Part shown: positions 1 through 9,304 of the stretch, one piece after another
Layout: each line of letters begins with the position of its first letter
Position numbering within the stretch: position 1 is the first letter of the stretch
NCBI GenBank assembly: GCA_011042305.1
Contig: DQXI01000147.1
Coordinates: 1-32,066 of the forward strand
Source of the DNA: Desulfobacteraceae bacterium
GTDB lineage: Bacteria; Desulfobacterota; Desulfobacteria; Desulfobacterales; UBA2174
Reading direction: 5' to 3'
DNA: 32,066 nucleotides
Notes under the pieces: model-generated
Told to the model about the DNA's origin: nothing
Seen by the model: the letters and a program-made list of their open reading frames with translations, nothing else
Databases searched by the model: none
Program-made: the position numbers and the translations under genes

Positions 1-234
1 CAGTCGATGCACGCCCTCAACGAGGCGCTGCTGGCGCTTCCGCTGCAACTCGTCTGCGCCCAGCACCTGGAGGGCGGTCCCGAGGCCCAGCTCTTCGTGG
101 CAGTGGGCGATTTCAGCCTGGAGATCATCGGCGGCTACGAAAACAGCTCCGGTGCCGGTGCGCTTCTTGGGGCGGCCTGGCCCCTTCCGAACGTGATCGG
201 CATCGTTCCCCGACCCTGAATTTTGCTTTTCATC

Positions 235-1650
235 CTATCCGTGAATCGCCGCTCCCGCCGCCTTGAGCGCTGCTTCGCCCATGATTTCCGCCAGGGTGGG
301 ATGGGCATGGATGGTGGCGGCCAGATCGGCCACGCGGCAACCTTGGTTGACGGCCAGGGTGGCCTCGGCCACCAACTCGGTGGCGTGGGGGCCGACTAGG
401 TGTACCCCTAAAATCTTTCCCGTGGCAGCCTCGAAGACGATCTTGGCCTGGCCGGCAATGTCGCCGAGGACATGGGCCTTGCCCAGGGCACGAAACAGCA
501 CCGTGCTGGCGGCGGTCTCGATTCCCGCCGTCAGCGCCTCGGCCTCGCTCATGCCCACGGCAGCCACCTCCGGCGTGGTGAAAATCGCCGAGGGCACCGC
601 CCGGTAGTCCATGGGCCGCCGCGAGGCGTCGGTGGCCAGGGCGTTTTCCGCCGCCACGGCGGCTTCGGCGCTGGCCACGTGCGCCAGCATGACGTGCCGG
701 GGGCCGAGCAGGTCTCCGATGGCCAGGATGCCAGGGGACGAGGTGCAAAGATGGGGATCTACCTTGACCCATCCACCGGCGTCGGTGTCGACGCCGACGG
801 TGTCCAAGCCCAGGTCTTGGCTGTTGGGCCGCCGCCCGATGCACACCAGGATCTTGTCGACTTCGAGCCGCGACTTTACGCCACGGCTGTCGGTCAAATC
901 CACCCTCACCTCCGCCTTGTCCGAGCGGGCAGCGGCGACCCTGGTGGCCGGGCGGCAATCGATGCCGCGTTTTTTCATCTCCCGCAGCAGCAGCTTGGAT
1001 ACCTCCGCATCCAGCGACGGCAGGGGCAGGAGCCGCTCCAGGGCCTCCACCAGGGTCACCCGGCTGCCCAGAGCGCGGTAGATAGATGCCAACTCGCACC
1101 CGATCACCCCGCCACCGACAATCAGCAGTCGATCAGGCAGCGTATCGGGAAAGAGCATCTCGTTGCTCGAAACAATCTTTTTCCCGTCGAAGGGCAGGCC
1201 GGCCAGCGACGCCGGCCTGCTGCCGGTGGCCAGGATCAACCGGTCCCAGTCGAGGACCTCGCGGTTTCCATTCCCGGTTTCCACCGTCAGGCGCCCCGGT
1301 CCCTGGATCCGCCCGGTACCGGCCACCAGGCGGACGCCGGCATTTTTGAGCAGGGCCTGGATGCCGCGGGCCTGGATGCCGATGATCCGCTGCTGCCGGT
1401 GGCGCAAGGCCGCCAGGTCCACGACCGCTTCTGTGGAGAGGCGGACGCCGAATTCACTTGCCTTTCTTGCGTCCTCCAGGCGGTCGGCGGCGGTCTTGAG
1501 AATCTTTGACGGGATGCAGCCCCAGTGCAGGCAGGTGCCGCCGACGGCCTCGCGCTCCACCAGGGTGACCTGGGCGCCCCGGCGGGCGGCGTGAAGGGCC
1601 GCGGCGTAACCGCCCGGACCGGCGCCCAGGACCAGAATTTTCAAGGCCAT
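235..1650 (-). CDS. lpdA: Dihydrolipoyl dehydrogenase (E3 / glycine cleavage L-protein)
   Basis: MALKILVLGAGPGGYAAALHAARRGAQVTLVE FAD-binding motif, redox-active GGTCLHWGCIPSK, second Rossmann motif LLIVGGGVIGCELASIYRALGSRVTLVE, C-terminal HAHPTLAEIMGEAAL. Start trimmed to ATG at 1650 from the longer ORF. Confidence 0.96.
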   Translation of the reverse strand: MALKILVLGAGPGGYAAALHAARRGAQVTLVEREAVGGTCLHWGCIPSKILKTAADRLEDARKASEFGVRLSTEAVVDLAALRHRQQRIIGIQARGIQALLKNAGVRLVAGTGRIQGPGRLTVETGNGNREVLDWDRLILATGSRPASLAGLPFDGKKIVSSNEMLFPDTLPDRLLIVGGGVIGCELASIYRALGSRVTLVEALERLLPLPSLDAEVSKLLLREMKKRGIDCRPATRVAAARSDKAEVRVDLTDSRGVKSRLEVDKILVCIGRRPNSQDLGLDTVGVDTDAGGWVKVDPHLCTSSPGILAIGDLLGPRHVMLAHVASAEAAVAAENALATDASRRPMDYRAVPSAIFTTPEVAAVGMSEAEALTAGIETAASTVLFRALGKAHVLGDIAGQAKIVFEAATGKILGVHLVGPHATELVAEATLAVNQGCRVADLAATIHAHPTLAEIMGEAALKAAGAAIHG

Positions 1651-1712
1651 TTTCAAATTCCTCAATTTTTTGATCAGGTTTGGTGATAACGCGCAATTGG
1701 AAACGGTTTTTC

Positions 1713-1745
1713 TTGACATCTTCACAATTTTGTGACTTTTGTCAA
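1713..1745. promoter_or_regulatory. Nested dyad (candidate operator) in the divergent lpdA / Lrp-regulator intergenic region
   Basis: TTGACA-tct-TCACAA-tt-TTGTGA-cttt-TGTCAA: two nested 6-bp inverted repeats read directly from the sequence. Confidence 0.6.
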
Positions 1746-1785
1746 CCTAGGTTTCTCGGGCCGTCTCCACTTTCTGCACCTTGCC

Positions 1786-2229
1786 ATGAAAATTGACGAT
1801 CAGACCATCGGAATTATTCGGCACCTGCGCGACGGCCGCACCTCGTTCAAGAAGATCGCCGCGGCCCTGAACCTGTCTGAGAACACGGTCCGTGCCCGGG
1901 TCAACCGGTTGCGCGAAGAAGGCGTACTGGAGATTTGCGGCCTAGTGGACCCGGAAGCGATCCCGGGCCATCGCATCGTGATGGTGGGCGTCAAGCTGGC
2001 CACGATGGATTTGGTAAAAAAAGGCGAAGAGTTCAGCCGGTTGCGCGGGGTGGTGTCGGTGTCCGTGGTCACCGGCCGCTTCGACCTGATCCTGGTTGTG
2101 CTGCTGAAGGAAGGATTCGGCCTGCTGGAATTCTACACCGAAGACGTGGCCCGCCTCGACGGGGTGCAAAGCGTGGAAACGTTCGTCGTTTACAAGGGCT
2201 ACAACCTCAAGGTGCCCTACATCCTTTAA
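1786..2229 (+). CDS. Lrp/AsnC-family transcriptional regulator
   Basis: MKIDDQTIGIIRHLRDGRTSFKKIAAALNLSENTVRARVNRLREEGVLEICGLVDPEAI: winged HTH followed by a RAM/ligand-binding-type domain (GVVSVSVVTGRFDLILVVLLKEG). Confidence 0.9.
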   Translation: MKIDDQTIGIIRHLRDGRTSFKKIAAALNLSENTVRARVNRLREEGVLEICGLVDPEAIPGHRIVMVGVKLATMDLVKKGEEFSRLRGVVSVSVVTGRFDLILVVLLKEGFGLLEFYTEDVARLDGVQSVETFVVYKGYNLKVPYIL

Positions 2230-2252
2230 CCGATCCACGGAAAGGAGGCGGC

Positions 2253-3530
2253 ATGAACCCGGAGCCGCGCACCACTCCACTGTATCCTCGTCACCGGGAC
2301 GCCGGGGCCAACATGGGGGATTTCGGCGGATACCGCATGCCCCTGTGGTACCCGGCCGGCATGCGCCGGGAACACCGCGCCGTGATCCTGGGCGCCGGTC
2401 TGTTCGATACCAGCCACATGGCGCTGCTCACCGTGGCCGGTGCCGGCGCCCACCGTCTCTTGCAGCGAACTTTCACCAAGGACATGGATCGGGTTGGCCC
2501 CGCCGACCGGCCGTTGGCCGACGGCCGCTGCGCCTACGGCGCCTTCCTGGATTCCCGCGGCCACGTCATCGACGATGCCATTGTCTGCCGTCGGGGGCCG
2601 GAAGACTACTTCGTGGTGGTCAATGCCGGGATGGGGCCCGCGGTGGCCGGGCACCTGGCCGCCGAGGCCGGCGCCTCTGGCCTCGTCGTGACCGACCTCA
2701 CCGATCGGGTGGCCAAGCTCGACTTGCAGGGGCCGGCGTCGGCCTGGATTCTCGGCCGGGTGCTGGAGGCGCCGGAAAGGGCCTTCCAGGGGCTGGGGTA
2801 CTTTGGCTTCAAGGGCCATTTCGATCGGCGCCATCCGGGTGCCGCAGCGGTGCACCTGGACGACGGCACCCCGCTGCTCCTCTCGCGCACCGGCTACACT
2901 GGTGAATTCGGTTTCGAGCTTTTCGTGGAACCCGAGCAGGCCGCGGCGCTGTGGGACCGGCTGCTGGCCGCCGGCGCCGATTTCGGCCTGATCCCCTGCG
3001 GCCTGGCCGCCCGCGATTCCCTGCGCGCCGGGGCGGTGCTGCCGTTGAGCCACCAGGACATCGGCGATTGGCCCTTCGTTCATCACCCCTGGCCCTTTGC
3101 CCTCCCCTATGCTCCTGACGGACGGACCTTTACCAAGGATTTCATCGGGGCTGCCGCCCTGATCCAAGCGGCGGCCTCCGCGCCACACACCCTGGCGTTC
3201 GTGGGACGCGATCCGCGCAAGGTCGCCGCCGGTCCGGATACGCGGGTGCTGGATGAGGTCGGCAGGGCCATTGGCACCGTGCTCACCTGCGCCACGGATA
3301 CCGCCATCGGATGGGTGGACGGCCTGGTGGTCAGTCTGGCGAGCCCCGGGCGGCCCGAGGGTTTCGATCCCAAGGGGTTGAGCTGCGGATTCGTGCGGGT
3401 TGAGCGGCCGCTGCCAGCCGGCAGCCTGCTTGTGCTCGATGACGGCCGACGCCGCATCGAGGTGGCGGTGGCGGCCGACATCCGGCCGGACCGCACGGCC
3501 CGTCGATCCATGGCCCAGATGTGGGGATGA
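2253..3530 (+). CDS. gcvT: Aminomethyltransferase (glycine cleavage T-protein)
   Basis: LYPRHRDAGANMGDFGGYRMPLWY...GLFDTSHMALLTVAGAGAHRLLQ...RGHVIDDAIVCRR...SRTGYTGEFGFELFVEP; followed by gcvH and gcvP. Start trimmed to ATG 2253. Confidence 0.93.
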   Translation: MNPEPRTTPLYPRHRDAGANMGDFGGYRMPLWYPAGMRREHRAVILGAGLFDTSHMALLTVAGAGAHRLLQRTFTKDMDRVGPADRPLADGRCAYGAFLDSRGHVIDDAIVCRRGPEDYFVVVNAGMGPAVAGHLAAEAGASGLVVTDLTDRVAKLDLQGPASAWILGRVLEAPERAFQGLGYFGFKGHFDRRHPGAAAVHLDDGTPLLLSRTGYTGEFGFELFVEPEQAAALWDRLLAAGADFGLIPCGLAARDSLRAGAVLPLSHQDIGDWPFVHHPWPFALPYAPDGRTFTKDFIGAAALIQAAASAPHTLAFVGRDPRKVAAGPDTRVLDEVGRAIGTVLTCATDTAIGWVDGLVVSLASPGRPEGFDPKGLSCGFVRVERPLPAGSLLVLDDGRRRIEVAVAADIRPDRTARRSMAQMWG

Positions 3531-3564
3531 TCATTTTTTCAAGCGAGTCGAAAGGAGACGGCCC

Positions 3565-3963
3565 ATGAAAGAGATCAACGAGCTGAATCTGCCCGAGGAC
3601 CTGCGCTACGCCGATGACCATGAATGGCTGCGGCCTTTGGAAACCGCCGCCCGCATCGGCATCAGCGACTATGCCCAAGACCAGCTCGGGGACATCGTCT
3701 ACGTCGAGCTGCCGGCGGTGGGGCGCCAGCTGGCCAAGGGCGAGGAGTTCGGCACGGTGGAGTCGGTCAAGGCCGTCTCGTCGCTGTACATGCCCGTGGG
3801 GGGGGAAGTGACGGCGGTCAACGAACAGCTGGCCGAGGCCCCGGAGCTGGTGAACACCGATCCCTACGGCCAGGGATGGATGATCGAGGTCAAGGTCGCC
3901 GATCCCGCCGAGGTGGATGCGCTGATGGATCGGGCGGCGTACTTGAAGGCGCTCGGCGGATGA
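3565..3963 (+). CDS. gcvH: Glycine cleavage system H-protein
   Basis: DDHEWLRP...GISDYAQDQLGDIVYVELPAVG...GTVESVKAVSSLYMPVGGEV with the lipoyl-lysine motif ESVKA. Confidence 0.96.
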   Translation: MKEINELNLPEDLRYADDHEWLRPLETAARIGISDYAQDQLGDIVYVELPAVGRQLAKGEEFGTVESVKAVSSLYMPVGGEVTAVNEQLAEAPELVNTDPYGQGWMIEVKVADPAEVDALMDRAAYLKALGG

Positions 3964-4034
3964 CGGACGGATAGCGGATCTGTCCGATAACCCAAAAGGC
4001 TTGATAAACCCCTCAAACCCGACAAGGGGGCGCC

Positions 4035-5366
4035 ATGCGATATCTGCCGCACACACCCGAAGAGATCCAGGAGATGCTGGCGGTGGTCGGGGCCGAGAGC
4101 CTCGATCAACTGTTTTTTCCCATACCCCCGGCGTGCCGGCGCCAGAGTGCCCTGGAGCTGCCGGCGCCACTGAGCGAATGGGCCCTGGATGCGCGCATGG
4201 ACGCGCTGGCGGCCCGAACGGCCGTGGCGCCGCAGGCCAAGGTGTTCCTGGGGGCCGGCAGCTACGATCATTTCATCCCGGCGGCGGTGGATGCCCTGGC
4301 CGGCCGCAGCGAATTTCTCACCGCCTACACCCCCTACCAGCCCGAGATCAGCCAGGGGACCTTGCAGGCCATCTACGAGTACCAGACCCTGGCCTGCCGC
4401 CTCATGGGCACCGAGGTGGCCACCGCTTCCCATTACGACGGGGCCACGGCCCTGGCCGAGGCCCTGCTCATGGCCATCCGCAAGACCGGCCACCGGCGGG
4501 TGGCCGTCTCCCGGCTGGTGCATCCCCACTACCGCCAAGTGGCGGCCACCTACCTGCACCCGGCCGGCTACGAGATAGTGGAGCTGCCGTACCGGCCGGA
4601 CGGGACCACCGACCTGTCCACCGTGGAAGCCGAGCCCGACCTGGCCGCCGTAGCGATTCAGTCGCCCAACTTCTTCGGCTGCATCGAGGACCTGGCCGCC
4701 GGTGCGGCGGCGGCCAAGGGCGTTGGCGCCCTGCTGGTGGCCGGCTTCACCGAGGCCCTGGCCTACGGGCTGCTGAAAAGCCCGGCCAGCCAAGGGGCCG
4801 AGATCGTGGCCGGCGAAGGGCAGAGCCTCGGGCTGCCGCGCAGCTTCGGCGGTCCCGGCCTGGGGATGCTCGGCACCCGCCAGGCCCACGTGCGCAGCCT
4901 GCCGGGCCGGCTGGTGGGAAAGACGGTGGACCAGGAAGGCCGCCAGGGCTTCGTGCTCACCCTGGCCACCCGCGAACAGCACATCCGCCGTGAGCGGGCC
5001 ACGAGCAACATCTGCACCAACAACAGCCATTGCGCCCTGCGGGCCGTCATGTACATGGCGGCCCTGGGCGGGACCGGTTTCCGCGAGCTGGCCGTCCTCA
5101 ACCATGACAAGGCGGCCTATCTCAAGCAGGCCCTGGCCGCCGCCGGACACCGCGTCCCTTTCACCCGGCCGATCTTCAACGAGTTCGTGGTGGATTTCGG
5201 GACCGGCTTCGAGGCGGTGCACCGCCGTCTGCAGGACGCCGGGATCGTGGCCGGGCTGCCCCTGGAGGCCGATTATCCCGAGCTGGCGGGATGCTATCTG
5301 CTGTGCGCTACGGAAACCGCCAGTCGTCAGGACCTGGACCTGCTGGTCAAGGAGGTGAGCCGATGA
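4035..5366 (+). CDS. gcvPA: Glycine dehydrogenase (decarboxylating) subunit 1
   Basis: MRYLPHTPEEIQEMLAVVGAESLDQLF...FLGAGSYDHFIPAAVDALAGRSEFLTAYTPYQPEISQGTLQAIYEYQTL; split P-protein N-terminal half. Confidence 0.95.
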   Translation: MRYLPHTPEEIQEMLAVVGAESLDQLFFPIPPACRRQSALELPAPLSEWALDARMDALAARTAVAPQAKVFLGAGSYDHFIPAAVDALAGRSEFLTAYTPYQPEISQGTLQAIYEYQTLACRLMGTEVATASHYDGATALAEALLMAIRKTGHRRVAVSRLVHPHYRQVAATYLHPAGYEIVELPYRPDGTTDLSTVEAEPDLAAVAIQSPNFFGCIEDLAAGAAAAKGVGALLVAGFTEALAYGLLKSPASQGAEIVAGEGQSLGLPRSFGGPGLGMLGTRQAHVRSLPGRLVGKTVDQEGRQGFVLTLATREQHIRRERATSNICTNNSHCALRAVMYMAALGGTGFRELAVLNHDKAAYLKQALAAAGHRVPFTRPIFNEFVVDFGTGFEAVHRRLQDAGIVAGLPLEADYPELAGCYLLCATETASRQDLDLLVKEVSR

Positions 5367-6820
5367 ATGCACCCCTGGGCACCACTGGATTGATCCTGGA
5401 TGAACCGCTGCTCTGGGAGCGAGGCCGCCCCGGGCGTCGGGGCGCTTGCCTGCCGCCCGCCGATGTCCCGCCGAGTCCCCTGGATCCGGAGCTGTGCGGG
5501 GACGGACCGGATTTTCCCGACTTGAGCGAGGTGGATCTGGTGCGCCACTTCACCCGCCTTTCCACTTGGAACTACGGGGTGGATACCGGGTTTTATCCCC
5601 TGGGCTCGTGCACGATGAAATACAACCCCAAGACCCACGAGCGCCAGGCCGCCCTGAAAGGCTTTGCCGCCGCCCATCCCCTGCTGCCCGCCTCCCTGTG
5701 CCAGGGCGCACTGCAACTGATCTGGGAGCTGGAAAGGGACCTGGCCGCCATCACCGGGATGGATGCCGTTTCCCTGCAGCCGGCGGCCGGGGCCCACGGC
5801 GAGCTGGCCGGGATGCTGGTGATCCATGCCCACCACCAACACCAGGGGCACCAACGGGCCAAGATCATCATCCCCGATACGGCCCACGGCACCAACCCGG
5901 CCTCGGCCGCCCTGTGCGGCTACCGGCCGGTGGCGGTGGCCTCGGGCCCCGAAGGGGTGCTGGAGCCGGCGGCCATCGAGGCCGTGATGGACGAGGAGAC
6001 CGCCGGCATCATGGTCACCAACCCCAACACCCTGGGCCTGTTCGAGACCCACATCCGCGAGATTGCCGCCATCGTGCACGCCAAGGGGGGGCTGGTCTAC
6101 GCCGACGGGGCCAACCTGAACGCCGTGATGGGGATCGTGGACATGGCCGCCATCGGCGTGGACGTGATTCACCTCAACCTGCACAAGACTTTCGCCACGC
6201 CCCACGGCGGCGGCGGGCCGGGCAGCGGGCCCATTTGCGTACGCCGGCAGCTCGAACCCTATTTGCCCGTGCCCCGGGTGGTCAAGGACGGTGACCAGTA
6301 TCACCTGGAAACGGATCGGCCTCTGAGCATCGGACGGATGGGGTCTTTTCACGGCCATTTCGGCGTGATGGTCAAGGCCTACAGCTACATCCGGTCCATG
6401 GGCGCCGACGGGCTGCGGCGCGCCAGCGAGCTGGCGGTGCTCAACGCCAACTACCTGAAAGAAAAACTCAAACAAGACTTCCACTTGGCCTATGACCGGC
6501 CCTGCATGCACGAGTGCGTCTTTTCCGATCGGCGCCAGGCTCCCTTCAAGGTGACGACCCTGGACATGGCCAAGCGCCTGATGGACTACGGGTTTCATCC
6601 CCCCACGATCTATTTTCCCCTCGTGGTCCACGGGGCCATCATGATCGAACCCACCGAGACCGAGTCCAAGGAGGACCTGGACCGTTTCGTGACGGCCATG
6701 CGGGCTATTGCCGAGGAGGCTCGCACGGAGCCGGAAACGGTTAAAAGCGCCCCCCGCTACACCAAGGTGCGCCGCCTGGACGAGGTGACGGCGGCCCGCA
6801 AGCCGTGCCTCGTCGGGTGA
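5363..6820 (+). CDS. gcvPB: Glycine dehydrogenase (decarboxylating) subunit 2
   Basis: GSCTMKYNPK...HLNLHKTFATPHGGGGPGSGPICVRRQLEPYLP (PLP lysine region). ATGA overlap with gcvPA stop. Confidence 0.95.
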   Translation: MNAPLGTTGLILDEPLLWERGRPGRRGACLPPADVPPSPLDPELCGDGPDFPDLSEVDLVRHFTRLSTWNYGVDTGFYPLGSCTMKYNPKTHERQAALKGFAAAHPLLPASLCQGALQLIWELERDLAAITGMDAVSLQPAAGAHGELAGMLVIHAHHQHQGHQRAKIIIPDTAHGTNPASAALCGYRPVAVASGPEGVLEPAAIEAVMDEETAGIMVTNPNTLGLFETHIREIAAIVHAKGGLVYADGANLNAVMGIVDMAAIGVDVIHLNLHKTFATPHGGGGPGSGPICVRRQLEPYLPVPRVVKDGDQYHLETDRPLSIGRMGSFHGHFGVMVKAYSYIRSMGADGLRRASELAVLNANYLKEKLKQDFHLAYDRPCMHECVFSDRRQAPFKVTTLDMAKRLMDYGFHPPTIYFPLVVHGAIMIEPTETESKEDLDRFVTAMRAIAEEARTEPETVKSAPRYTKVRRLDEVTAARKPCLVG

Positions 6821-7533
6821 TGGATTCGGCGGGGGCAGAGCGAAGGAAACGATGCCTTCTCATCGATCTGCCCCTGACGCCGTATGCCGAGGCCCTGGAT
6901 CTGCAGCACCGGCTGGTGGACGCCCGCAGCGACGGGCGCCTGGACACGGATGCGGTGCTGATGCTGGAACACCCCCCGGTCTTCACGCTGGGCCGGCGCG
7001 GCGGCCTCGACGATCTGATCGTCTCCCGGGAGCGGCTTGTCCAGGAGGGGATCGAAGTGTTGCCGGCGGAACGCGGTGGGTTGATCACCTACCACGGCCC
7101 CGGCCAGTTGGTGGTGTATCCCGTCCTCGACCTGAAGCGCTCGGGACTGGGCGTGCAGGAGTTGGTGGCTGCCCTGGAGACGGTCATGATCGGTACCGCG
7201 GCCGATTTCGGTGTCGCCGCCGGGCGGGACGGGCGCAATCGCGGGGTCTGGACGGGAGGGAAAAAGCTGGGCAGCATCGGCCTGGCTGTCCGGCACGGGG
7301 TCAGCTTTCACGGCCTGGCCCTCAACGTCGATCTGGACCTGACCCCTTTTTCCTGGATCCACCCCTGCGGCCTGGCCGGGGTGGCCATGACCTCGCTGGC
7401 CGCGGAAGGGGCCACGGCGGTCTCCCTGGACGCAGCCCGGCGCAGCCTGGCCGCCCATTTTGCCTTGACGCTGGGATTCGACTTGACGCCGGCCTCCCTT
7501 GACGCCTTGCCTGGTTGGCCCGCGGCCCCGTAA
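6820..7533 (+). CDS. lipB: Octanoyltransferase (lipoate biosynthesis)
   Basis: LMLEHPPVFTLGRRGGLDDL...RGGLITYHGPGQLVVYPVLDL...GRNRGVWTGGKKLGSIGLAVRHGVSFHGLALNVDLDLTPFSWIHPCGL. TGATG overlap with gcvPB. Confidence 0.93.
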   Translation: MDSAGAERRKRCLLIDLPLTPYAEALDLQHRLVDARSDGRLDTDAVLMLEHPPVFTLGRRGGLDDLIVSRERLVQEGIEVLPAERGGLITYHGPGQLVVYPVLDLKRSGLGVQELVAALETVMIGTAADFGVAAGRDGRNRGVWTGGKKLGSIGLAVRHGVSFHGLALNVDLDLTPFSWIHPCGLAGVAMTSLAAEGATAVSLDAARRSLAAHFALTLGFDLTPASLDALPGWPAAP

Positions 7534-7685
7534 GCCGGTTGCGGCGGGTCTTGGAAGAACGGGTCTACGAGCTGCCGGGAGGACATTCCGCCGTCGGGCT
7601 GCCGCTGCGGGAGATCGAAAAACGCGCCATCCAGTTGGCCCTGCGCCGCAGGATCAAGCGCTTCGGCATCACCGTTGCGGTTTAG
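7515..7685 (+). other. Possible small ORF or truncated Fis-type HTH remnant (non-ATG start, about 56 aa)
   Basis: Open frame (TTG at 7515, 7539 or 7551 to TAG 7683-7685): ...RLRRVLEERVYELPGGHSAVGLPLREIEKRAIQLALRRRIKRFGITVAV. The segment LPLREIEKRAIQLAL resembles the first helix of Fis-type HTH domains. Confidence 0.3.
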
Positions 7686-9127
7686 GCATCGTTGGCCCCC
7701 GTGATGGCCATGGTCTTGGGAAAAAGGCTGGCGACCCGGCCCTGATCCGCCCCGTAGAATCCCAATCCCAGCACCGCCTCATGCCAGCAAACCAGCACGT
7801 AACCGGTGCCATCGCAGTCTGCCAGCTGCGCGGTGGTTGGCGTGAAAGGCGCTCGACGCAGGTAGGCATCACGCTGTCCGGCGGTGAGGGCGATGCGGTT
7901 ACGGTTGGCCAGGGGGCCGAAGGCGGCGGCCGCCCCGGTGGTGAGGATGGGATAGCGGGGCCGCAGGTGGATGCATTTCAGGCCGCTGGTTTGGTCGGCA
8001 AGGTCCGGTGGACGGTGATCGTCGCCGGCCAGAAAGCCGATCTGGGCGTTGTTTTCCAGGAAAACCAGTCCGTCCCAGGCATTCCGGGGAATACCGAAGC
8101 GCTCTGACAACATCCTGAGAACGTCATCCCGCCGGCCGCTGAGGCGCTGGAAGCCGCCGGGTTCCGGGCGTTTTTCGCTGACAGGAAGCGGCAGTGAATC
8201 GTCCTCGGGGCCGTCCGTGCGCTCCAGCAAGGCGAGGAAAAAACCGCCGGTATCGTTGTGATGGGGCCAGATGCGCCGTGCGGCGGCCACCTCCGGCAAG
8301 AAGGTCGCCTGTTGCCAGCGGGTGAGCCCCTCGCTGGTTTGCAGATGTTCAACCTCAAACGGCACTGTTTGCAGCCGGCCATCGAAGCGTTTCAAGACGG
8401 CGTCCACCACCGCCTCGTTTTCTTCCGGGGCATAGGTGCAGGTGCTGTAGAGAATCCGCCCGCCCACCCGGCAGCGACGCACCGCCTGGGACAACAGGAG
8501 AACCTGCTTGTGCTGAAACCGCAGATGGGGAGGCTGCCGGCGGCGCGAGGCATCCGACGCGCGGCGCGTGGTGCCCTCGCAGGAACAAGGGGCGTCCACC
8601 AGCACCCGATCAAAGGGGCCGGTGCGCGGCGGGTAGTTGACCCCGTCGTGGCAGGTGACGGTAACGTTGAAAAGCCCGAGCCGGTCGATGCTCTGGCGCA
8701 GGGGGCTGAGGCGGCCGCAGACCAAGTCGTTGCCCACCACCGTGCCGCGGTTGTTCATCGCCACGGCGCACTGGACCGTCTTGTTGCCCGGCGCGGCGCA
8801 AAGGTCCAGGACCCGGTGGCCGGGCGCCGGGGCCAGCACCAGGGCCGGCACCATGGCGCTGGCCTCCTGGATCTGGAAGTGGCCGGCCAGGTAGGCCCAG
8901 TGGCGGCCGAGACCGGTCTGCTCGGCGGGAATCCGGAACGCGCCGGGGTTCCAGGGCAGGGGCCGGAGGGCGAATCCATCGGCCCTAAGCCGCCGGGCCA
9001 ATCGTTCCGGCGTCGTGCGCAGTGGGTTGGTCCAGAAAAAATGGGGCAGGGGGGTGCGGCAGGCCGCCTCGAAGGCCGCCGGGTCGTCGACGATGTCATG
9101 GTAGCGGGCAAACAGGGGCGGTGGCAT
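7682..9127 (-). CDS. RsmB/RsmF (NOL1/NOP2/Sun) family rRNA cytosine-C5 methyltransferase
   Basis: SAM-binding VLDLCAAPGNKTVQCAVAM; DRVLVDAPCSCEGTTRR and GGRILYSTCTYAPEENEAVVDAVL catalytic motifs; extra C-terminal domain of about 180 aa. ATG at 9127. Confidence 0.9.
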   Translation of the reverse strand: MPPPLFARYHDIVDDPAAFEAACRTPLPHFFWTNPLRTTPERLARRLRADGFALRPLPWNPGAFRIPAEQTGLGRHWAYLAGHFQIQEASAMVPALVLAPAPGHRVLDLCAAPGNKTVQCAVAMNNRGTVVGNDLVCGRLSPLRQSIDRLGLFNVTVTCHDGVNYPPRTGPFDRVLVDAPCSCEGTTRRASDASRRRQPPHLRFQHKQVLLLSQAVRRCRVGGRILYSTCTYAPEENEAVVDAVLKRFDGRLQTVPFEVEHLQTSEGLTRWQQATFLPEVAAARRIWPHHNDTGGFFLALLERTDGPEDDSLPLPVSEKRPEPGGFQRLSGRRDDVLRMLSERFGIPRNAWDGLVFLENNAQIGFLAGDDHRPPDLADQTSGLKCIHLRPRYPILTTGAAAAFGPLANRNRIALTAGQRDAYLRRAPFTPTTAQLADCDGTGYVLVCWHEAVLGLGFYGADQGRVASLFPKTMAITGANDA

Positions 9128-9304
9128 CAAGGGGCCGGCCTTCCGTCTTGGCGGTAGAAAACTTTCATTTTTTCAGGGAGCGTTTTTTTACCCGGGCCAA
9201 GGGTGGGGTGTCAAGGCGGTCCGGGGTTGACGCGAGTTGCCTTTTTTCGTTTGAGGCTCTATTTTGTCTCCGTATCGATGGGAACCAGGAGACGGGAGGA
9301 CGTC

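Noticed and set aside
7-219. 70-aa plus-strand ORF at the left edge
   Set aside because: No recognisable family and truncated context; minus-strand frames there are also unconvincing, so the coding status is left open.
3864-5372. 502-aa minus-strand ORF opposite gcvPA
   Set aside because: No recognisable motifs; opposite a convincing gcvPA.
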